Assembly: GCF_024139115.2 (NCBI RefSeq)
Contig: NC_085141.1
Coordinates: 28,597,242 to 28,661,241, forward strand
Direction of reading: 5' to 3'
Source of the DNA: Armigeres subalbatus
Lineage: Eukaryota; Arthropoda; Insecta; Diptera; Culicidae
DNA: 64,000 bases
In this document: positions 46,601-55,600 of the stretch, in pieces
Layout: each line of letters starts with the position of its first letter
Position numbering within the stretch: the stretch's first letter is position 1
Made by a program: the position numbers and the translations under genes
Notes under the pieces: model-generated
What the model was told of the DNA's origin: nothing
Seen by the model: only the letters and a program-made list of their open reading frames with translations
Database searches by the model: none

Positions 46601-49600
46601 GTGATGAATGTAATGTATACAATAAAAATAATCCATACAACATTACCCCCCTTTTGTGCAATTGAAGGATTGTCAATCTGGTGCATTGACAATCTGGTGA
46701 AGAATTGATTTTCGGTACATTCCAGTCTATTGCTAATAAAATGCCAATAAAATAATACTACCGTGGACCCCCGATAATTTGAACGGTACCTCATTCAAAT
46801 TAACGGGGTTCATTTTTAATTTGAATTTCTGGTTACTCTATTTGCATCAGAAAAACTGGTTTCTGGCTGCTCTCTTTGGTGGTTTGTTTTGATTCTGTAT
46901 TCCGTTTCACGATGTTCTCTAGCCCAGGTTATTCGATCTATGCAAAAAAGCAAAGGATTCCGCCAATTGTGGTATCTGTTGCCGAGTTTCCTGGCTTCAG
47001 GAATGAGATTTTGAGTAACCTTTAGGGGATCAAGGTTTTATTTAAGATTGCCAGGAAGGGTGACTTTGCCGGGATCCTTTGACGATCGCAAACGTCCTCT
47101 TCAGTGTTTAACTGAGAAGCGGCATAAATACTTCACGTACGACGACAAAACTGAGCGATTGTCCAAAGTCGTCTTGAAAGGTCTCCCCAGTGATGATAAA
47201 CCACTGGATGAGATTAAAATTGAAATTTCTGAATTACTTGGATTTTCACCAGTTCAAGTAATTAAGATGAAAAAGAAATCTCGCTCTGGTACTTCCCAGA
47301 GAAGTATTTCTCAAGAATTTTATTTAGTTCACTTTAACAAATAAATAAATTTAAATGTGCCAATTGTGGTCATAAATCCAATTTCTGGGAATGCCCTTCA
47401 CGCAAAAAAGTGTTGTATTCCCGTGCAAAATTGATGACGGAAAATTCGAATAGGATCCCAGATTCGCCGGGTAAATATATTGTTAACGCTCAAAATCCGC
47501 AATCATTTGCCGGTCGAGCAATTGATACCCACCACAATCAACGAACAAATTTTGCTCCTACCTCTCACCGGCTAATAGTTCGTCGAATTCTAATTTTTCA
47601 AACATGCTTACCTATGTAAGCATCGCTGCAGGAAGGCGAAATTTCATTTCTGAAAATTTACCTACAATGAATGATTTCCATACCTAAACATTTTTTAACG
47701 GAAAATAACGTTCGTTCTGACGACTCAGGTAGCATGTCTGCTTTCGACTTTGATTTTCTAAATGAACAATTGCATCACTTGATTGATGCAATGTTCAAAG
47801 CAAGTACCAAAACTGAAGCTGTTCAGGTTGGTATCAAATTTACTCATTTTTTATTGGACTTCGTTTTAATGGATCCAAATAATATTTAGAAAATTTTAAA
47901 TTGGAATGCCCTCTTTTTAAAGGGTAAGGAAGATAAATTATAAAACTTGTTACCGTTAAGACATTAAATCCTAAATTTTCCATTAAAATAACGTATATAC
48001 AACCAAAAGAAATATATTATCTATGTTTTTGAGTAAACTTAAATAAACTAAAACTAATTACTAAACAGCATGCACACCTCAGAATTGGGTAAATTATAAA
48101 GTAACACTAAATTAAAAACATAATTTGTAAAGCCATATCATTACACCATACACTGAACGCACTGTTGAAAAGCAAAACGGGATGCCAGATGAGAAGTTGT
48201 ACCAAATAGGAAGAGCGGGATGAAAAGAGTGGGAATACAGAAAAAGAGAGGATACTAGGGTCTGGACTACTACGTTTGCTGGCCTGCTTCCTTTTCCATT
48301 TCACACTTCGAGCAAGTCGCAGTCTTATTGGAACGTGTCTGTAAATTCCAAGTTTAAGTGGTGGAAAAGATTCTAAAAGACCTTTTATCACGTAGCAAGT
48401 CGTGAGTTGTCGTGAACCTACAAACCCTAATCCCGAAGGGCATTGATTAGGTCGAATCAGTTATTCATATTCAACCTTATCTAGACGACCCTAGTTCCTA
48501 ACCCCACTTCTGTATCCAATTACCACATGCTCAGGACCCAAACGGTTATCGAATCAAATTCGGTTCATTAAGAGGTCTAACAGACTTGAGTGAGCTGCCT
48601 CGCGGTTGTACGCAGTACCAGCAAGCTCCAGGAGGCGCGACGAAGTCCTACGACTACGGCCAAGAACTACCCCGAAGGCATCCGGAATCCGGTGAACCCG
48701 AGAACTACCTCTCCATACGGTGGCCGATTGTAGGCGTCATCTGGGACCTTGAAGGCTTCCCGTTAATACACTCCGAGGTCACAAGGAGTCGAAGCCGTAG
48801 CCAAGCTTAAGTGGCGTGACGAAATCCCCCGAGTACGGCCAAAACCGGTACTGAAGGCCCCTGGAATCCCGTGAACCCGACTACCCATTCCCGTTGTGTC
48901 CACCAGTAGGCGTTATCCGAACCACGAACGCTTCTGGAAACGCTGCCAAGTAACCCACGATAGGTGCAACGATCCACGTGGCAGGCAGAAAACATCTACG
49001 GTACATGTCAGCAGTGCGTAGCCGGCCGGCTCCGTTCCCATTCCTACACTCACACACACACCAATCTGTAAGTGGCAAAATAAATCATCTAAAATTCCAA
49101 AGTATAGTGTTATACCCAATCCAAGTGAAAGAACTCTTGAACAGCAGTAGTAGCCGACCCTGAGAGCAATAGAGCTTAAGCTCTGACTAGCCGGTGCCCA
49201 GGGATTTAGCAGGGTCCATCTGACCCGCAAGTAACAAACTTCCTATCAGTTCATAATGTGCACATTGTCATCATAACTGAAACATATTTAAAACCTAGAT
49301 TCTCTGTCGAAAGAGATCTAAATTATTTTATTTACCGAAATGATCGTCTTGACAACGCCTGTGGTGGGGTCGCCATTGTCGTTATAGACGTATCAAACAT
49401 AAATTATACACCCAACCGGCGGTTGTTAGATTTTCTAACAATTCTGTATAAGAATCTAACAAAACCTGTATAAGAACTGGGCATATGCGAAATTGTTAGA
49501 TTCTTATACAAAAAATGTAAGCTCTCAAACAAATATTGTTAGAAAAGCTTACAAAATTTTTAGATTATTATACAAGACATGTATAAGAATCTAACAATTT

Positions 49601-52600
49601 CGCATATGCCCATTTCTTATACAGGTTTTGGTAGATTCTTATACATAATTGTTAGAAAATCTAACATCCGCCGGTTGGGTGTATTATATGTGCAGCTCAA
49701 AACCGAATTCTTGAACTCGCGAAAATCAATCCTATTAGTCGAAAGTTTCATTACTGCGCATCTGGTGCGCTGTATAGCGCATCTGTTTGCGAACAATGTG
49801 CACTAGTTGCGCAATGATGCGTTATAAGTTGAACGCGAATAAAATCGATTTTCGCGAGTTCGAAATTCGATTTTCAACTGGAATCATAATATTCTTCGTT
49901 TTAAACCAAAGTTTTCGAAACCTTGGAGGTTTCTGTTGAAACAAATTTTGGACAATTCTCTTTTATTGCTGCCTACTTGCCTTTCCAGTGCAATGGGCAG
50001 CAAAGGAATTTGCTGAGAGCTGATCTTCAAATTCTAACTCGCAACAAATCCAAATTTTTCATAATTGGTGACTTCAATGCCAAACACCGTTCATGGAATA
50101 ATGCTCAAAGCAATTCCAACGGCAAAATTTTATTTGAAGATTGTTCTGCGGGATATTATACTATTCAATATCCCAATGGCCCAACTTGTTTTTCATCCAC
50201 TCGAAATCCTTCGACAATTGATTTGGTTTTAACTGATTCAAGTCAACTGTGTGGCCAATTGGTAACTCATGCTGACTTTGACTCTGTTCACCTTCCTGTG
50301 ACATTTGAAATCTCACAAGAAGCCATTAATAACTAGTCAACAGTGTTTTACTCCCTTCAACCATTCTCAGTGTACTTCAAAGCGCTGCGTACGCTGTGTA
50401 CTTCTGCGCTGAATTCAGTCATGTATTCAGATTTTTTGTAACACGTCCAGTTTTTGAGAAAAACGGGTTTAAATTCACAAAACTACGTATTCTTATGGGA
50501 ATTTGTTTTCTCTGTTCTGTAAAGCTGGTTTTCGGTTTATAACTTTTAAAAAGAGGTTTGAATTATATAGAAGAAATCGTACAAGATCTAAGTAAGTTGT
50601 TGAATCTTATTTGACACGTTCATTTGTTGCGAAAAACGGAATTTATTTCACAAAAGTACGTATTTTCAAAGAAATTTGGTTTCTCTCCTCTGCAAAGCTG
50701 AATTTCGGCTCCTCACTTTTAGAATAAAGTTTGAATTTGGTTAAATGGGTCTTGTAGAATGCATGTGGGTTGTTGGATTTCATTTGGCACGTACATTTGT
50801 AAGTGCCAAATGAAATTCCGCAACCAACATGCATTCTACAAGGCCCATTCTACAAAATTCAAACTTTATTCTAAAAGTGAGGAGCCGAAATTCAGCTTTG
50901 TAGAGGAGAGAAAACAAATTTCTATGAAAATACGTACCTTTGTGAATGAAATTCCGTTTTTCACAACAAATGTGGCAGGTCGAGAGTGCCAATAATTTTA
51001 GTCTAGGTCTCACGAGTCCAATTGAAGATCAGGTTACACGGAGCTTCGAAGACTTTCTCAACCAAGCGAATGTTTTTGACCCTTCGTTGGGAACTAATTT
51101 GGATGAAGTGAGATCTATTACTAGAAAATTTAAAAATATGAAAGCCCCGGGTGATGATGGTATTTTCTACATACTTATCAAAAAACTTCCTGAGAGCTCT
51201 TTATCCTTTTTGGTTAATTTATTTTATATTGTGGCAATATGAGCAATTTGGTTTTCGCCATGGGCATTCAACCACCCATCAGTTATTACGAGTTACGAAT
51301 TTAATTCGGCTCAACAAATCTGAAGGATATTCGACTGGAGTTGCTCTTCTTGACATAGAGAAAGCATTTGACAGTGTTTGGCATGAAGGTTTGATTGTAA
51401 AATTGAGGAATTATAATTTTTCTCTGTACATTATTAAACTGATCCAAAATTATTTATCAGATCGCTCACTTCAGGTAAACTATCAGAATTCCAAATCTGA
51501 TAGATTACCTGTAAGGGCTGGTGTCCCCCAAGGCAGCATACTGGGGCCCATATTGTATAACATTTTTACTTCTGACTTACCTGATTTACCACCAGGGTGT
51601 CAAAAATGTTTGTTGTGATTGTGACACGGGCCTTTCTGACAAAGAGCGAAGCCTTCGTGTCATTTGCAGTAGATTGCAAAAAAGTTTGGATATTTTCTCC
51701 ACTTACTTGCGAAAATGGAAAATTTCCTGAATGCTTCCAAAACTCAGCTTATAATTTTCCCACATAAGCAGCGAGCTTCTTATTTGATACCTTCTAGCAG
51801 CCATATTGTCACTATGAATGGGGTTCCAATTAATTGGTCTAGCGAAGCTAAATATTTAGGACTTCTGCTGGATCAAAAATTAACTTTTGAAAGTCACATT
51901 GAAGGCATTCAAGCCAAATGTAACAGAAAATCAAAACTTTGTCTCAAGAACAAACCTTTGGTTTACAAACAAATTTTTAGAACTGCCATGTTGTATGCTG
52001 TGCCAATAGTTATTTGATTTGTTATAATAGGACTAGTTGCTGCAATACCAGAAAGAAGGCACTTCAGAGAATACAAAATAAAATTTTGAAAATGATTCTG
52101 AAGTTGCCTCCGTGGTATAGTACTAATGAACTTCATAGAATTTCTAATATTGAGACATTGCAACAAATGTCCAACAAAACAATTTCCAATTTTAGACAAC
52201 AATCGTTGCAATCTTCTATTGCAACGATTAGCTCCTTGTACCCTTAGTATAAATTAGGTTAGGTTTAGACGATCCCCACCAGTGCGTAAATAAAGCCAAA
52301 ATAGCAACCTCTATCATGACGCGAACTCGCACCGGTCGTTGGTAAACGGGTTTGGGAAATGTAAACGCAACCTTCGGTGAATAGCGAGTTGGCAAATTTG
52401 GCGACCCGCTCCAACCGTTGCCAAACCATCACACGGAAATATAAAGTAACCCATAAATAAAAAATATGCCGTCTGCTGAAAAATTGTTCGGGTACTCATC
52501 ATCAAAACCATTGTGATGGAGGTCAGTTTAGTTTGGATTTCAACTGGTTGGCGGCGCTAGTGCATATGAAATAACCTGATAGGTTAGATATCTCGAAATC

Positions 52601-55600
52601 TGGAATTTTTAGAATATTGGCGTCTTCTACAAAGTTGTTCGGGTGGTCAAAACCATCATGACGAAAACAAGTTTAATTTGAAATACAACCGCTTGGCTGC
52701 GCTAGTGAATTGGAAATAACCTAAAAGGTTAGATATTTCGATAGTTGAAATCTTAAGAATATTGCCGTCTTCTACAAAATTGTTCGGATGATTAAAATCA
52801 TCATAACGAAAGCAAGTTTAGTTAATAATACAACCGCTTGGCTGCGCTAGTGTATTGGAAATAACCTGAAATGTCAGGTATCTCAAAATATATAATTTTT
52901 AGAATATTGCCGCCTTCTACAAAGTTGTTCGGGTGGTCAAAACCATTATGATCAACGCAGGTTTAGATTAAGATATAATCGCTTGGTGGCGCTAGTGTAT
53001 AAGAAATAACTTGCTAGGTTAGATATTTCGAAAACTGAATTTTTTAGAATATTGCCGTATTCCACAAAGTTGTTCGGGTGGTAAAAACCGTCATGATGCA
53101 AGCAAGTTTAGTTTTAAACAGATCGCTTAGCGGCGCTAGTGTATAAGAAATAAACTGATAGGTTAAATATCTCAAAATCTGGAATTTTCAGAATATTAAC
53201 GTATTCTACAAAGTAACTTGCCATAAGACGAGTTCGTACAATTCCATTTAATTCCACCACTTGGTTGTACCTTTGACAGATACTACAGTAAGACCATCTT
53301 CAGTGTCTCGTATTTGACTCGATTCGACTCAACTCGAGCGCAAATTAGTATTGCGGTTTCAAACTAAACTTCTGGTTTTGATTGTTAAATCTTACATAAT
53401 AACCAACCTAACAGATAATTCGGATAACTTTGTAGAAGATGGCCACTACGGATTTAGAAATATTTAACCTAACAGGTTATTTCTCATACACTAGCGCCGC
53501 TATGCCTATGAATTCCAAACTAAACTAGTCTTTATTATAAATGTTATGGCTACCCGAACAACTTTGTAGAAGACAAAATCTTTCTAAGTCTTATAGATCT
53601 CGAGATATCCACCTCACTAAATTATTGCATATAAGCTAGCGCCACCTAGCAGATGTGTGTCTAGCTAATCGGATAATCACAAAATGCATTACGCACATAT
53701 TTATATTACAAAAGTTGGAGCGCGTTCTGAAAGATTTGAAAATAAATAATATTTGTTTCCTGATTTTATTTATTTCCGTGTTTGCCTCAATAGCAACCGG
53801 ATATTCACCACCGGTGCGAAGCATGATTGCACTTCAACAACCTTGATAGAAACAACCGGTGCGAGAACAAGTGCATAAATAAAATATGAACGCATTTCGT
53901 TCCTATACTAGACACTCATTTGGATACGCATCGGTGGGGATCGTCTTAGTTAAAAGATCCAGAAATTTCAGTGGGTCGCGCAATATTGGCTGCAAAACAA
54001 GTCCATTGTGCGAGATATGGATGACACCCATCTGGTTTTTCGCAACAGTTACCCAATTATTCACCCGCTGTAGTTTTCAAATGAGTTTGATTAAATCGGC
54101 ACCAATATTTCAAAAGGGAGAAACTGAGGCACGTAAGCCTCCTTTCAAGAGGCTCGGAAGCCCCCTCTTTATAGAGGCTCGGAAGACCCCTCTTTTTAGA
54201 GGCTCGGACACCTCCTTTCAAGCGGCTCGGAAACCTTCCTTCAAGAAGCCCGGAAGCCTCCTTTCAAGAGGCTCGGAAGGCTCCTATCAAGAGACTTGGA
54301 AGCATCCTCTTTCAAGAGGTTTGGAAGCCTCCTCTTTCAAAAGGTTTGGAAGCCTCCTCTTTCAGGAGGCTCGGAAGCCTCCTATCAAGAGGCTCGGAAG
54401 CCTACTTTCAATCGACTCGGAAGCCTCTTTCCAATAGACTCGGAAGCCTTCTCTTCCAAGAGGTTTGGAAGCCTCCTCTTTCAAAAGGTTGGAAGCCTCC
54501 TCTTTCAAGCGGCTCGGAAGCCTTCTTTCAAGAAGCTCGGAAGCCTCCTTTCAAGAAGCCTGGAAGCCTCCTTTCAAGAGGCTAGGAAGCCTCCTTTCAA
54601 GCGGCTCGGAAGCCTTCTTTCAAGAAGCTCGGAAGCCTCCTTTCAAGAAGCCTGGAAGCCTCCTTTCAAGAGGTTTGGAAACCTCCTCTTTTAAGAGGCT
54701 CGGGAGGCTTCTTTTTCAAAAGACTTGGACGCCTCCTGTTTGAAGAGGCTCGGAAGCCTTCTTTTAAAAAGCCCGGATGCCTTCTTTCAAGAGGCTCGGA
54801 AGCTTTCTACCAAGAGGGTTGCAAGCCTTTCTTTTAAGAGGCTCGGAAGCCTCCTTCTAAGAGGCTCGTAAGCCTCCTTTCAAGAGGCCCGGAAGCCTCT
54901 TTTCAAGAAGCCCGGAAGCCTCCTTTTAAGAGACCCGGAAGCCTCCTTTAAAGAAGCCCGTAAACCTCCTATCAAGAGGCTTAGAAAAAAAAGCCTTGGA
55001 AGCCTCCTCTTTCATGAGGTTCGAAAGCCTTCTCTTTCAAAAGGTTTGAAAGCTACCTCTTTCAAGAGATCCGGAAGCCTCTTTTCAAGCGGCTCGGAAG
55101 CCTCCTTTTAAGAGACCCGGAAGCCTCCTTTCAAGAGGCCCGGAAGCCGCCTTTTAAGAGTCCCGGGAGCCCCCTTCAAGGGGCCCGGAAGCCTCCTTTC
55201 AGGTGGATCGGAAACCTCCCTTCAAGAGGCTCTGCATTCTTCTTTCAAGGGACTTGGATGCTTTCGTAATAAACAACTTCACGTTGTGGGCTGTGGGCTG
55301 ATTTGAACCCACCCACGCAATCCAACACAAATGATGGAAGCTGCAAACCCTCTTTTTTATTTAATGGCGCTGGATTGCGTGTGTCTTGTCAAATGTCTTG
55401 TCTCTTATGCCTGTGTCTTGTCAAATATGCATTTTATAACATTTTTTTAATCAAACTCATTTGTACACTATTCCGGCCAAACGCTTTATACAAATTACGG
55501 TTTACTACGGTTGAATCATGTCGATCACAAATATTGTATGGGATAACAGTGCCTCTATCGTTCTAATACTTATGCTTCTACTGTAACGCAACATTCATGA

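Larger units (their letters stand above)
42630..46916. mobile_element. 4.3-kb insertion bounded by a 24-bp direct repeat
   Basis: The 24 bp starting ctctagcccaggttattcga and ending tcta occur at 42606-42629 and 46917-46940, and joining them restores Juan-like ORF1. The insertion begins with a (gcatga)n-like run (42630-42660), which read on the minus strand would be the 3' tail of a LINE or SINE; this and the long duplication suggest target-primed insertion on the minus strand. About 600 bp after the tail is GC-balanced; the rest to 46916 is AT-rich and holds two MITEs. No ORF over 100 codons was recognised. Confidence 0.65.
42383..47890 (+). pseudogene. Juan-like ORF1, split and frameshifted
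   Basis: N-terminal part [18 protein letters not shown] (42383 on) and [13 protein letters not shown] up to the insertion at 42630. C-terminal parts: [58 protein letters not shown] (47115-47300), [17 protein letters not shown] knuckle (47358-47410), and [13 protein letters not shown] at 47820. Frame changes at 47345 and near 47620 remove function. Confidence 0.7.
49255..50336 (+). pseudogene. Juan-like endonuclease with two inserted elements
   Basis: [20 protein letters not shown] and [20 protein letters not shown] (49258-49385), then inserted DNA, then [40 protein letters not shown] and [10 protein letters not shown] (49925-50250). The domain would be intact apart from the insertions, except that its expected His near 50285 reads DSVHLPVTF. 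Confidence 0.7.
42240..52265 (+). mobile_element. Juan/jockey-like non-LTR element broken by nested insertions
   Basis: Leader 42240-42382, ORF1 start at ATG 42383, then ORF1 continues at 46941 and ORF2 from about 47890 to 52247. Interrupted by: a 4287-bp insertion (42630-46916), a solo LTR (47948-49236), a MITE (49407-49683), a second inverted-repeat element (49691-49880) and a foldback (50610-50985). About 3.5 kb of Juan-like sequence is spread over 10 kb. Confidence 0.75.

Noticed and set aside
53655..53846. Hydrophobic signal-peptide-like frame
   Set aside because: It begins with GTG, lies in decayed repeat DNA and shows no exon borders.
53886..54743. Overlapping frames of 79-183 codons with repeats like FKRLGSLLS
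   Set aside because: Produced by the 23-bp minisatellite, open in all frames; no start context or conserved domain.
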